A DNA stretch of 64,000 nucleotides from Macrotis lagotis (GCF_037893015.1 NC_133665.1:22199869-22263868), one strand, 5' to 3'; numbered from the stretch's first letter, positions 44,536 through 55,219 are shown. The notes: a model not told the origin generated them from the letters alone. Program-made: numbers and translations.

Positions 44536-44659
44536 TTAAGATCTTCCTTTTCTTTAAAAAAAAATTATTTATCTTTGAATTTTACAATTTTCCCCATAAT
44601 CTCACTTCCCTTCCCCCACCCCCACAGAATGCAGTCTGTTAGTCTTTACATTGTTTCCA

Positions 44660-44660
<1 letters not shown>

Positions 44661-44744
<84 letters not shown>
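44661..44744. repeat. Compound (TA)n(GA)n microsatellite
   Basis: About 25 TA units followed by about 17 GA units, within the L1 3'UTR. Confidence 0.97.
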
Positions 44745-44746
<2 letters not shown>

Positions 44747-45027
44747 GATCTAAATTGAATGTGTTGAGAGAGAAATCATATCTTTGAGGGAAAAAAATAA
44801 AATATAAGATACCATTTTAAAAAATTTAAATTAAAGGTAATAGTATTTGGTCTTTGTTCAAACTCCACATTTCTTTTTCTGGATGCAAATGGTATTCCCC
44901 ATTGCAGATACCCCAGAATTGTCCGCACTTATGAAATGAGCAAATCCATTAAGATTGATCATCACCCCCATGTTGCTATTATGGTATAAAATGTTCTGGT
45001 TCTGCTAATCTCGCTTCGCTCAGCATC

Positions 45028-45045
45028 AGTTCATGCAGATTCTTT
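45028..45045 (+). repeat. Target duplication of the TIPRL retrocopy, 3' side
   Basis: AGTTCATGCAGATTCTTT, identical to 46009-46026. The 18 bp belong to the host L1. Confidence 0.93.
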
Positions 45046-46008
45046 TTTTTTTTTTTTTGAGGGTTCCACAGAGAACTTATATTGTATGACATTTTATTTG
45101 GATTCCATGCATTTATTTTCCTGTGTTGCCTCAAGGTTGAAATCCATTCTTTCTGGAAACTCCAGTTTCTCACAGACTGCCTCCTTTACAGGTAGGTATT
45201 GTGATATTTCATTAGGCTCTGTATAGAGGGCTGGTGGAACATGCATTAAATTTGCTATTTTGCTCTCTCTTGAAGTGTATGCTCTTAACATATAAGTCTT
45301 GTCAGCCTCATGGTAGAGTCTTGTGTCATTCATCCTGATGAGCACACTATCAATTCTTAAGAAAAATCTCAACAGCAGGAAAAAGCTAGAAGGCATCACT
45401 CTAATTTTCACACTTAAGCTTGAAACTCCATGATCATGAAGTTCATCTTCAAACAACAGAACTTCCTCAAAAAATTTAATCTGTTCCCTGGCTTTCAATT
45501 TCTCTGTATCTATATGATCTGTTGTAGGCACAACCTTTAATTTAAATGCTTCACCAAGCAATGTTCCCTTGTAATCTGTTGTATAGGTCCAGTCATATGG
45601 TTTAATAGTCTCTTTGGAGTGTTCACTCTCCGTTCTGCTCTCTTGCCATTCTTCAGCGCATGCAACTTTAAGCATACCCTGGTAGTTGTTTACACATTTT
45701 AAAGCATCAGTCGCATTGAACTCAATTCCAAAGCCAGAAACATGTTGGATTCCTAAAACGTTGTCTCCAAACATCATTTCAGGAAGAGATGGCATGTGCA
45801 GCTCATCAGCTAATTTCTCCACATCGGCCGACTTCATGATGTGCGTCTTGGCCGCCGTCAGTTTCCAGGGCCCGAAGGAGAAGTCCTGGCGGCTGCTCTG
45901 GAAGCCGTGGATCATCATGGCCAAGGTGGCGGCGCGGAACCAGCGCGGGTGGCGGCGGCGGCGGCGGCCTCCCTGCTCCCCCATCCCCACCTCCCCCTCC
46001 TCCCCCGA
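45046..46008 (-). mobile_element. TIPRL: Processed (L1-mobilised) copy of TIPRL mRNA
   Basis: Signs of retrotransposition are complete: no introns, a poly(A) tail (T-run 45046-45058 on this strand), an AATAAA signal overlapping the stop codon, identical 18-bp flanks, and a GC-rich 5' leader of about 90 nt that reaches the duplication, suggesting little or no 5' truncation. The leader (45919-46008) holds a run of GCC triplets, in strong contrast with the AT-rich surroundings. The insertion is younger than the L1 it interrupts. Confidence 0.95.
45094..45918 (-). pseudogene. TIPRL: TIPRL retrocopy, uninterrupted reading frame
   Basis: TIPRL (TIP41-like) binds the catalytic subunits of PP2A-type phosphatases and acts in TOR and DNA-damage signalling in the cytoplasm and nucleus. 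The frame starts at MMIHGFQSS, where the family starts, and runs 274 codons; human TIPRL has 272. Clear family text includes [47 protein letters not shown] and [20 protein letters not shown]. No stop or frameshift is present. The last 15 or so residues differ from the human end and stop within the AATAAA signal. The same frame is open upstream to 45990, but that part is translated 5' leader. Intactness may mean recent origin or selection; no promoter is visible, so it is listed as a retrocopy and not a proven gene. Confidence 0.92.
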
Positions 46009-46026
46009 AGTTCATGCAGATTCTTT
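46009..46026 (+). repeat. Target duplication of the TIPRL retrocopy, 5' side
   Basis: AGTTCATGCAGATTCTTT; L1 sequence continues directly after it (CAGGGTTCTCTG). Confidence 0.93.
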
Positions 46027-46419
46027 CAGGGTTCTCTGAATTCCCATCCCTCCTGGTTTCTAATTGAACAATTAGTGTTCCGTAATGTACATATACCACA
46101 ATTTATTCAGCCATTTCCCCAATTGATGGACATTCACTCAATTTCCAATTCTTTGCCACCACAAACAGAGATACTACAAATATTTTTGTACAAGTGATGT
46201 TTTTACCCCTTTTCATGAAGTTCTTCCTTTTCTTGCCTAAAACTTCATCATCCCAAACTAATGAACCCAGCTAGCAAATTTTGGATTTGGCCAAGGTAGA
46301 TGGATATGGCTATCCTGCTATTTAGGGAATGAATAAATCATTAAGATTAGGTACAAAAAAGCAACCAAACCCTTCAATTAATCCTTCATGAATTTGAACA
46401 AAGGGATATTTGTAGAGAG

Positions 46420-46630
46420 AGTATTGGATTAAAAATTAGGGAGGCAATGATGGAATTATTGCTAAACCACAACCTAGATTTATAGCCTTGGGAAAAATCT
46501 CTTTCACTTCTCTAAATTCAGAATTCTCATCTATAAAATAAGGGGACTGAACTATATATACTTTTTATATATAATATATAATATATTTATGTATTTCAAG
46601 GTTCTTTTCATCTCTAAAGTCATATGAGGA
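46420..46630 (+). mobile_element. MIR-like SINE
   Basis: TAGCCTTGGGAAAAATCTCT, CTATAAAATAAGGGGACTGA, CAAGGTTCTTTTCATCTC, with an AT-repeat expansion in the middle. Confidence 0.6.
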
Positions 46631-46634
46631 ATGG

Positions 46635-46900
46635 GGGAATGACTTTGGTCTGAAGGACAAGTTAAAATCAAAGCTAAAAAATAATAGATTCTTTAATTTG
46701 TATGGATTTTTCTAAGAAAGATTTACAGAATCTCAGATAAGGTGATTCATTATAGGAGCTCTCTGAGATTTTTTTTCATGTTTTGGAGGGGTTTTTTTAG
46801 TATCTTGATTCTTATGTTCCATTTATATATAATCACTTCAAAAATATTTTATTTTTTCTTACTGTTTGTATATATATGTATATACATATACACACACATT

Positions 46901-46948
<48 letters not shown>

Positions 46949-47350
46949 CTGTATTTTTAGAAAATGCAGGTAACCCAGGACGAGTTTTACTGATACTGTT
47001 CTTCTACCTGACAAGCTATTAGCTGCTACCATTGTAAAGCTCATTTGCACAGCAGGATGCAGGTACAGTTAAACAGTTATGTTTGCAGAGGTGAAGTTTC
47101 ATTATCATATTAATGAAAGTAATCAGCTGCTTGCAGGCTTTAAAAAAACTTTCCTAATAGTGAAAATCTAAACACAGGCAAAATAATGGAAGGTTATTGT
47201 AGCTAAAACTTTACAAAATCATTGATCCTTTCCTGCATGTCTTCTTCACTTATCTCATGTCTAAATTACTTCAACAGCATCCTAGCCCACCCAGCTGACT
47301 CAGTCTCCCTTTTCTGCTTCATCTTGCATCCTGCTATAACTATTGAAAAC
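46635..47350. other. Unassigned DNA with a (TG)n tract
   Basis: No gene or other repeat recognised around the dinucleotide run at 46907-46944. Confidence 0.35.
46907..46944. repeat. (TG)n microsatellite
   Basis: About 19 TG units preceded by TATATG and CACACA words. Confidence 0.97.
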
Positions 47351-47359
47351 TTAAAAGCT

Positions 47360-48110
47360 TTAATTCTGTATTTCATATTTTTAACATTCATTTTTAAATT
47401 CTGAGTTCCAAATTTATCTCTGCAACCCCTCCCCTACCCATTAAGAAGACAGACAAATGATACCTATTATACATGTGAAGCATGCAAGATATATTTCTGT
47501 ATTAGACATATTATGAGGGAAAAGCAACAAAAATAAAGTGAAAAAAATATGCTTCACTTTGTACTCAGAGTTCATCAGTTCTCTCTGGAGATGGATAACA
47601 TTTTTCAATAGGAACTCTTAGAAATGTTGTGCAACATTGTATTTTTCAGAATAGTTGTTTCCCACAGTTGATTATCATTACAATATTGCTGTTATTTTGT
47701 TCAGTGTTCTGGTTCTGCTCTCTTCACTTTGTATTGGTTCAGCAAAGGTTTTCCTAGAATTTTCTGAAACTATTCTCTTTGTCATTTCTTGTAGCACTAC
47801 TTCAGCCATTCCAGAATTTTCGATTCTTTTCCACTACTAAAGGAGCTACTATAAACAATTTTGAACAAATATATAGGTCTATTTCCTTTTATTTCTTTGA
47901 GAATCAAACCTAGTAGTAGCAGGATTGCAGAATCACAGTTTTATAGCCCTTATGGTATAATCAGCTCCACCAACAATACACCAATATACCCATTTTTCTA
48001 CACCCCCTTCATCAACTGTCAGTTTCCTTTTCTGTCATGCTAGCCTATCTGACAGGTATGAGGTGGTCCCTCATAAAGGTATTGTGGCTATGTGAGTATA
48101 GATATTCAAT
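47360..48110 (-). mobile_element. L1 3' end
   Basis: Complement of an L1 3' terminus and ORF2 end: AAATTCTGAGTTCCAAATTT, ACTCAGAGTTCATCAGTTCT, GGATAACATTTTTCAATAGG, then CTGCTCTCTTCACTTTGTAT and AAGGAGCTACTATAAACAAT. Strongly diverged. Confidence 0.65.
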
Positions 48111-48111
48111 T

Positions 48112-48470
48112 GAGAAGGCAAACAAAATGAGACTAGTTATACATGTGAAGTCAAGAAAAATATATTGCTGAATTAGACATATTGAGGGAAAAACCCAGCA
48201 AAAATAAAAGTGAAACGCAGGCAGCTAGGTGGCACAATGGATAGAGCACTGGCCTTGCAGTCAGGTGTACCTGAGTTCAAATCTGGCCTCAGACACTTAA
48301 TAATTACCTAGCTGTGTGGCCTTGGGCAAGCCACTTAATCCCATTGCCTTGCAAAAAACCTAAAAATAAAAAAATAAAGTGAAAAATATGCTCCACTTTT
48401 GCACTCAGAATTCATCAAAATATATTTGGAGCATTGTTTGACTCCAGGATTTAACAATTGATTTCATGTG
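48112..48470 (-). mobile_element. Second L1 3' fragment, split by a SINE
   Basis: GAATTAGACATATTGAGGGA and ATGCTCCACTTTTGCACTCA repeat words found at 47505-47575, so a second copy of the same L1 segment lies next to the first. A SINE interrupts it. Confidence 0.55.
48218..48368 (+). mobile_element. tRNA-derived marsupial SINE with target duplication
   Basis: Full plus copy AGGCAGCTAGGTGGCACAAT to TTGCAAAAAACC. AAAATAAAAGTGAAA and AAAATAAAGTGAAAA on the two sides are the duplicated target. Confidence 0.93.
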
Positions 48471-48494
48471 TAGAGTGAGAAATCAAGCTATCAC

Positions 48495-48720
48495 TTAGGT
48501 TATGAACCTGGGAACTGAAAGAATAGTGTTACCTTTAATAGAAAGAGGGAAGTTTTGAAGAGGCTAGAGTTTGAAAGAAACAGTAATACTTCAAATTTAG
48601 TTTTGTTGAATTCTAAGTTCAGGCATGTTAAGTCTGTAATACCTCTGAGAGATTCAATTTGAGATGTTCTATAGGCAATTGATGATATAGGATTAAAGTT
48701 CAAGGAAAGAGACTGGGGCT
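48495..48720 (+). mobile_element. Old mammalian repeat, 3' part
   Basis: AATAGAAAGAGGGAAGTTTT, TTCAGGCATGTTAAGTCTG and TTGAGATGTTCTATAGGCAA, the same family as 42790-43025. Confidence 0.55.
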
Positions 48721-49209
48721 ATCAGGGGTTCTTAATCTGGGGTTCAAGAACTTAAAAAAATTATTACATTTTAATAAAATTGGTTTTCTTTGTAATCTTA
48801 AATATTTTATTTATGAATGTAAGATATTTTGGGAAAGATTCCATATGCTTCATTGTCCAATCAGAAGCATACAAAAAGTTAAGAAGTCCCTGCTTTAAAG
48901 GAAGAATGCTGAAGAAATATTCTGGTATTCACGCAATGTATGATATGACAGAGAATTATTACAGGAATAGGAATGTTAGTTGTCGATAGAAGTCTCTTAT
49001 AGGAAACTCTTCATATTAAGCAGAGGTTGAATTAAGAGAGTTAGGGAATAGCTTGAGATATCCATCAATCTATAACCCATCAATTCTGCAAATCACTGTC
49101 AGTATCATAATTGAAGATATCTCCTTGTCTGGAAAGAGGAATGGTTAAAGAAGAACCACATTAGTGTTTAGTTGCAAATCGTAATCATTCAATGAGCATC
49201 TATTAAGTT

Positions 49210-49545
49210 GAGATAGCTAGGTGGTACAGTGAATAGAGTACCAGATTTGGAGTCAGGAAAATTTGAATTCAAATCTGGACCTGGGAAAATCACTTAATCC
49301 TGTTTGGAACAGTGGATAGAGTTCAGGATCTAGAATCTGAAGAACTTGACTTCAAATCTGGCCTCAGCCACTTACGGGCTGTGTGACCCTGGGCAAGGCT
49401 CTTTACCACAGTTTACCTTAATTTCCTAGTATGTAAAATGGGATAATAATAATAATAATTAATAATAATAACAATAACATCTGCCCCCTAGGTTTGTTGT
49501 GATCAAGAGAAATATTTGTAAAACATATAACACATATATGTTTGG
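49210..49545 (+). mobile_element. Two partial MAR1/MIR-type SINEs in tandem
   Basis: First: ATAGCTAGGTGGTACAGTGA through AATCACTTAATCCTG, then cut. Second: GGAACAGTGGATAGAGTTCA, CTGTGTGACCCTGGGCAAGG, TTTCCTAGTATGTAAAATGG, with an (AAT)n expansion at 49444-49475. Confidence 0.65.
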
Positions 49546-49549
49546 TAAG

Positions 49550-49740
49550 CCCATTTACAGCTTTCTTGGCAAAGATACTGGAGATTTCCTTCTTTATCTC
49601 ATTTTCCGATAAGGAAACTGAGACAAACAGGGTTAAGTGATTTGCCCTGCGAAGTGTCTGAGGTCAGATCTGAACTGAAGAAGATGCATCTTACTGATTC
49701 TAGGCCTTGTTCTCTATTTACTGAGCCACCTAGCTGTTCA
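49550..49740 (-). mobile_element. MAR1-type SINE
   Basis: TTTCTTGGCAAAGATACTGG, GATAAGGAAACTGAGACAAA, GAGCCACCTAGCTGTTCAG. The far 3' tail is missing. Confidence 0.78.
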
Positions 49741-49759
49741 GGTTCTACCTAAATGTTAG

Positions 49760-50715
49760 CTATTATTAGATCTTATTATCATAGAGATAGAATTCATTTA
49801 CTCTGGTAGGTTTCAAGACTTGATTTGCTGTCATTTTAATGTGATATCTTTGCACATGTACATCATGGTCCATTATGTTAAAATATAGTGACAACCATCA
49901 TCAGTAGCATCTGTGTGGGAAAATAACATTGTAAAGGTCAATTCAGCTCAAAAATGTTTTTTTCTCTTTATGTGCATTTATACAACACCTGTCTTCCAGT
50001 CAACATTCCTGATTCCTTACTGTGGTTTAGATAGGTAAAGGAATAGAAGTAAGAAAAAAATTAGAAAGAAAAAAAAGCTTGTACTTTTAAAAGCATTTTT
50101 ATTTTTTGTATTGTTTCTAACAGTTTAAATTCAATTTGACACCATTTGCTTAATATGTGACATACTTATGTGGCTTGATGAATTTCATTTCTATGTGTTA
50201 TTTCAAGTGATCATTTACTTAGGCAATATAGGGATAATAATGTAATTATTGAAACAGAGTATGTCTCTGAAAGCATGGAAAAGGAAACCTTTCAAACTGT
50301 GTTAGCTTTAATAATATTAATAGGGAATGTTGACAGGAGTTGTATACCACTTGGATTGGGTACAGTTTGAGCTGCAGTAAAGCTTAGGAAACTGCCTCCT
50401 GGGCCAGCTCTGCAAGCAACCCCAGGAAAGGGTTTAATTTATCTGTGGACAAAACTTCATATAATTTCCTGGTGAATGTGGACTCCTTACAGAAATGAAA
50501 CATAACTATAAATGGAGTATTATCCTTTTGAAAGGGTTCCTAACTGTTTTCTGTGTCGTGCACCCCTTTGACAATCTGATGAAGCCTAGGGACCCTACCT
50601 TAGAATAAATTGCATGAAATAAAATATAGGATCACACTTTTGTAACCTGTTAAATGAAAATATACTTATGAAAAAATTTTCTAAAAGTTTACAGATTCAG
50701 GTTAAGAATCCCTGC
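49760..50715. other. Unassigned AT-rich DNA
   Basis: No gene or confident repeat. Confidence 0.35.
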
Positions 50716-50723
50716 TTAGGTGT

Positions 50724-51187
50724 AGAAAGGAAGGAATTTGAAAGAAAAAAGAAAGAAGGAAGGAAGAAAAGAAAGAAGAGAGGAAGAGGAGAGAAGAAAG
50801 ATGAAAAGAGAGAAAGGAAGGAGAGAAAGAAGAGAGGAGGAGAAGAAAAAAAGATAAAGGAAGAATACAAATGGAAGACAAAATGAAAGAGAAAGAGAAG
50901 GATAAGAGAGAGGGAAGAATGGAAAACTAGAGGAAGGAAGAGAGGAAGAGTGAAGGAGCAAGGAAGGGGAAGAGGAAGAAAAGAAAGGAAGGAAGAAAAG
51001 GAAGCAAGAAAAAAGAAAGAAATAGAAGGAATGGAGGAAGGGAGAGAAGAAAAGAGAAAAGATGACAGACAGAAAAGGGGAGAAAGGAAGGAGGAGGAGA
51101 AGAAAGAAAAAAGAAAATGAGAAAGGGAAAAGGAATGTGAGGGGAGCAGAAATAGGAGGGAGGGAAAAAAGAGGAAGAAAGAAGGGA
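50724..51187 (+). repeat. Long purine (GA-rich) tract
   Basis: Nearly 460 bp of A and G with only scattered pyrimidines, mixing GAAA, GGAA and GAGA units. The minus strand reads as a 197-residue Phe/Ser/Leu-rich frame, a composition artefact. An L1 3' end follows at once, so this may be an expanded form of the purine tract in an L1 3'UTR. Confidence 0.85.
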
Positions 51188-51189
51188 AC

Positions 51190-51312
51190 CTGACTAATAT
51201 AGAAATATATTTTGTATGTAGTCATATGCATATTGAACATGATATTTCTTGCCTTTTTAATGGGGTGGGGAAATATATAATGAGGGAGAGAATTTGGAAT
51301 TGAAAACAAAAT
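51190..51312 (+). mobile_element. L1 3' terminus
   Basis: TTCTTGCCTTTTTAATGGGG and GAGAATTTGGAATTGAAAAC match plus-strand L1 3' ends. Confidence 0.65.
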
Positions 51313-51330
51313 AAAATAGAAAGATACATA

Positions 51331-51336
<6 letters not shown>

Positions 51337-51371
<35 letters not shown>
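51337..51371. repeat. (AC)n microsatellite
   Basis: About 17 AC units just after the L1 tail. Confidence 0.97.
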
Positions 51372-51376
<5 letters not shown>

Positions 51377-51379
51377 TAC

Positions 51380-52025
51380 ACACAACCAGGAAAAGTTCAA
51401 TTGGAATGGAACTGAAAGATAAGGTTTACAGAATGGAATGTGAAGTGAAAAAAAAAGAACATCAACAAACTTAAAAAAACATAAAAGGTAAGGAGGAGAG
51501 AAAAAAAGGAGATGGGTCAAGGCAGAGAGATGGGGAAGAAAGAAAAGGTAAGGAGGGAGACTGAGTGGAAGAGAGAGAGAGAGAAATCAAGATAGAGAAA
51601 CAGAGATGGAGTCATACAGCGAACACAATCTGAATTCATGTTATGAAGACTGTACATTTTCAATCAGATTTTTTTGGAAAACAAGTGATCAAGTACATAA
51701 TCAGTATTAGGAATTATGCCAGACCCTACAAGATCTAGGTAGTTCTGATGTCACTCTGATGAATATTATCAAAACATGAAAAGGGTTTCTTGGGATTACT
51801 ATGAAATTCCTTCTCCTGATTCATTGCCTTATAATGTTGGTAGATAACAACTGAGCTACAGTAGATGGTTCCTTTTCTTTCCCTTTTCATCAGCCCAATA
51901 TCTCTAGAAAACCAGAGAAAATTATCCCCCCTCTTTCATCTTCCACAGCTGGATCCTCTCCTGTAGAGCATTATAACTTCAGATATAGGAAACATTTTTT
52001 TAATTAATTCTATTTTTGTTTTATT
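51380..52025. other. Unassigned, left part purine-rich
   Basis: 51400-51610 is A/G-biased; the rest is plain. No gene. Confidence 0.35.
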
Positions 52026-52044
52026 TTTAGTCTTGAATTATTTC

Positions 52045-52215
52045 TCTCTTGCTCTCTGTATCTCTCTCACTCTGTCTCTGTCTCTCTCTATATCTCTGTC
52101 TCTCTCTGTCTCTGTCTATCTCTCTGTCTCTATATCTCTGTCTCTCTCTGTGTGTTTGTGTCTGTGTCTGTATCTCTATTTCTGTCTTCTGTCTCTTTGT
52201 CTCTCTCTCTCCCCT
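52045..52215. repeat. (TCTG/TCTC)n pyrimidine tract
   Basis: Degenerate TCTCTGTC units over about 170 bp; frames on both strands (about 65 residues) are artefacts of the repeat. Confidence 0.93.
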
Positions 52216-52350
52216 TTCCCCATCCATTGAGACTTAATAAGAGCAAAACTGAATAATATGTATAGTTACATATAATAGATTTCTACATTAGCTATGTGTA
52301 AATTAAAAGGAACAAAGAAGAGAAAATGAGAGACAGAGAGTGGAAAAAAG

Positions 52351-52353
52351 AAA

Positions 52354-52412
<59 letters not shown>

Positions 52413-52515
52413 GAAGGAAGGAAGGAAGGAAGGAAGGAAGGAAGGAAGGAAGGAAGGAAGGAAGGAAGGAAGGAAGGAAGGAAGAAAGAAAGAGGAAAGA
52501 GAGAGAGAGAGAGAA
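52351..52515. repeat. (GAAA)n-(GGAA)n-(GA)n compound tract
   Basis: About 15 GAAA units switch at 52410 to about 18 GGAA units, then to GAAA and GA. Long perfect tetranucleotide runs of this kind are usually length-variable. Confidence 0.96.
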
Positions 52516-52524
52516 ATAAATGAA

Positions 52525-52700
52525 AATATGCTTCAATCTACTCTCTGAGTCAATCTACTCTCTGAGTCCATCACCTCTTTAGAGATAGATAACTTGTTTC
52601 ATCAAGAATCATCATAAAATGTTGTTAGTCATGGCCAGAGGAAACAATGCTACATATATTATATGTGAATTCTTAGATGATAAAAGGCATGTCATTTATT
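52525..52700 (-). mobile_element. L1 3' fragment with a 17-bp tandem duplication
   Basis: TCTGAGTCCATCACCTCTTT and GATAGATAACTTGTTTCATC are the complement of L1 3' text (compare 47565-47610). CAATCTACTCTCTGAGT is repeated exactly at 52534-52550 and 52551-52567. Confidence 0.55.
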
Positions 52701-53515
52701 ACTTCACAAATATAAGTCATATCCCTTTGCCTTCATAACATTTAATACAAATTAGTTAAGATGATGTGAAATTTTTCTTGGTACACAAAGGAAATTGGAT
52801 GATATTACAGTCACTGTGGAAAGTACTCTTTTGAATATACTTAACTCACTAAATTCTGAATGACATGTGATAAATTTTTCATTTTGTTTTGTTTTGTTTT
52901 TTAAATCATCCCTCAAACCAAAGAGAGTAAAGAGCAGAGCCAAGGGAAGGGATAACATTTTTGGACATAACTGTTTTGCTCTGAATTTCAAATACATTTC
53001 CCTTTCTTAAATATGGAATTGTGTGCTCTTATTTAGTCAGCCGGTCATGCCCATCATAAACTTAGATCGAATTTGCCATATACCATGAAGATTTCATGAA
53101 TTTCCTTCACTGACTGTTTGTTAGCTAAGGGTTTGAAACAACTCATTTGCATTTTTATCTAATATACAGAGGTCCTGCTGGGACCACTTAAGTAAACTAA
53201 GAACTCATCATCAAGTAGTGACTGAGAATTTATTGAATACTTACTGGGTAGACAATATTTCAAAAAGATGTCAGTTTCATCAAAAATGCTTTTAGACTTG
53301 AAATATATTATAGGAACCAATAAATGCTGATCTGAGAAGACAGAGAATTTACTGAGAATAAATGGAGGTTTGAGAAATTTTGAAGTCATATTTAGGAAAT
53401 TAAGTCTATTTCAAGAAAAATATTACATATATTTTACATGTTTACATGAAAAACATTATATACTTATTACATGTTTGAAATCTCTATATAAATGTGAACC
53501 TATATTATTTCACAA
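52701..53515. other. Unassigned AT-rich DNA
   Basis: No recognised gene or repeat; short chance frames only. Confidence 0.35.
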
Positions 53516-53519
53516 TTAA

Positions 53520-53680
53520 TAATCAGATTCTAACACATTTCATCTCTGTAACTATGGAAAGTCACTTAATTGCTCTAAGCCTTGCTTTTCTCATCTGTAA
53601 AGTAGAAATAATAAGTCAATAGCATTCACAGGGTTGTGGTAGGGCTTAAATGAGTTGATGTATATAAATTCCTTGCATAA
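53520..53680 (+). mobile_element. MIR SINE
   Basis: GAAAGTCACTTAATTGCTCT, CTCATCTGTAAAGTAGAAAT, ACAGGGTTGTGGTAGGGCTT. Confidence 0.7.
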
Positions 53681-54530
53681 ATATATATTGATCACTAAGT
53701 CCAGAATTCTTAAGAATAATCCTTATGTAATTTGTGGTTACAATGACCAAATCCTGAATTGCTACAATGATGCTCTCCATTGTGGTAAAAAAATCCACCT
53801 ATCTCTGCTCAGTACTTCTTTACCAATAATTGAATTTTCATATGTATATATATATATATATATATATTTTCAGAACTCACTTTGTTTAAAACAAACAAAC
53901 CCTATAGGTAGAGTATAAAATAATGTCAGAAAGGAATTGAAATTGGGGTTAAAACTCCTATTCAGTTTGAATTGTGAATTTTTTTAAAGTCATAAATTGG
54001 GCAAATTGAAATTTTTTTTCAAGGTACTTTAAAACTTTTAATTTGTTAGAATACATTAAAGGCTCACTATTCACACTAAGTATAACCAAAATGTTTATAT
54101 TAAGTTGTTTTATTATTTAAATGTATGCAAAATAGTTGCTTTTTCATAGTTTGAAAATCAGTGATTATTCATTATTGAATAACTCAATCAAGTGGAACTT
54201 TAATCAATTTTTGAACAAAAAAATATTTTTTTCTCTTAGACTCAAAATGAGTATGAGGTTACTCATACATTTGTAAAAGTTTACTACTTTTTATATAATT
54301 TTAAATTTAGTAATTATTACTAAAATACTTTCAGAGATAAACATTTTTTAAAATGACCACATGTCGAACTGTCATCTCCATTATTTAAGAATTTTAAAAA
54401 TATGCTTAATTTTAACAAGGTAATACCCAATACACTCCATTTCCTTCATTGAGTTCATCTCATCACTTTTTTCCTATGTATTTTTTTATTGTTACCCCAT
54501 AATTATATTTTTAATTAGATTTGTATTTGA
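53681..54530. other. Unassigned, very AT-rich
   Basis: Contains a short (TA)n run near 53843-53866. No recognised gene or repeat. Confidence 0.35.
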
Positions 54531-54539
54531 GTGAGGGGC

Positions 54540-54740
54540 TGCTATGCTAAGTCACCAGTCTCTCCTCCAGAGCATCTAGGTCCAGTGGCCAGATATGGAT
54601 CAGGATAACTGGAGATGACCCTGGATGCAAGGCAATCAGGATTAAGTCACACAGCTAGTAAGTGTCAAGTGTTTAAGAGTGGAATTGAAATCAGATCCTC
54701 CTGATTTGAGGGTGGGCACTCTGTTCACTGTGTTCACACT
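54540..54740 (-). mobile_element. Marsupial SINE, first arm of an inverted pair
   Basis: Complement of the SINE: TCTCTCCTCCAGAGCATCTA, CCTGGATGCAAGGCAATCAG, AGATCCTCCTGATTTGAGG, then the head near 54735. Part of the 3' tail is missing. Confidence 0.75.
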
Positions 54741-54744
54741 ACCC

Positions 54745-55038
54745 TGGAAGCAGAGTAGGTAGAGTGTCAGCTCTGAAGTCAGGAGGACCTAAGTTCAAAT
54801 TTGACCTCAGATACTAGCTATATAATCTTGGGAAAGTCACTTAACTCTGATTGCCTTGCATCCAGGACCATCTCCAGTCATTCTGATCTATATCTGGCCA
54901 CTGGTCCCAGATGACTCTGGAGGAGAAAGTGAGGCTAGTGACTTAGAACAGCAACTCCTCACTCAAATCCAATTCACATGTTTGTCATGGCATCACCTCC
55001 TTGATATCATGTTCTTCTTCAAGAATGATGGACAAACA
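54745..55038 (+). mobile_element. Marsupial SINE with GGACAAACA-type tail, second arm
   Basis: GAAGTCAGGAGGACCTAAGT, CTTGGGAAAGTCACTTAACT, GCATCCAGGACCATCTCCAG, GACTCTGGAGGAGAAAGTGA, then GAATGATGGACAAACATAAT. The most complete example of this tail type in the window. Confidence 0.85.
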
Positions 55039-55071
55039 TAATATTTTTACTGAGTTATTGTCAAGGTGTTT

Positions 55072-55219
55072 CTTCTTTTTTTTTTGCAAAGCATTGGGGT
55101 TAAGTGACTTGCCCAAAGTCATACAGCTGGATAATTATCAAGTGTCTGAATCCAGATTTGAACTCAGGTTCTCCTGACTCTAGGGCTGGTGCTCTATCCA
55201 CTGTACCACCTAGCTGCCC
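55072..55219 (-). mobile_element. tRNA-derived marsupial SINE
   Basis: Minus copy TTTTTTGCAAAGCATTGGGG to CCACCTAGCTGCCCA. Confidence 0.92.

Larger units (their letters stand above)
44556..46218 (-). mobile_element. L1 3' end hosting the TIPRL retrocopy
   Basis: Complement of the ORF2 end and 3'UTR of the same L1 type as 35919-41245 (CATTGTTTCCATG near 44650, GCTCAGCATCAGTTCATGCA at 45019, ATTTATTCAGCCATTTCCCC at 46102). It is flanked by GATCTTCCTTTTCTT (about 44540) and GTTCTTCCTTTTCTT (about 46220), a probable duplication with one mismatch. The TIPRL copy and a microsatellite lie inside. Confidence 0.88.

Noticed and set aside
44515-44787. 90-residue frame with alternating Tyr-Ile then Arg-Glu
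   Set aside because: Translation of the (TA)n(GA)n microsatellite inside an L1 3'UTR.
45686-46197. Plus-strand frames of about 117 residues opposite the TIPRL copy
   Set aside because: Antisense shadows of the TIPRL frame and its GC-rich leader.
50716-51309. 197-residue minus-strand frame rich in Phe, Ser and Leu
   Set aside because: It is the translation of the complement of a long purine tract; composition alone keeps it open.
52303-52536. Frames on both strands with repeated FLPS or KKER units
   Set aside because: Translations of the (GAAA)n/(GGAA)n microsatellite.
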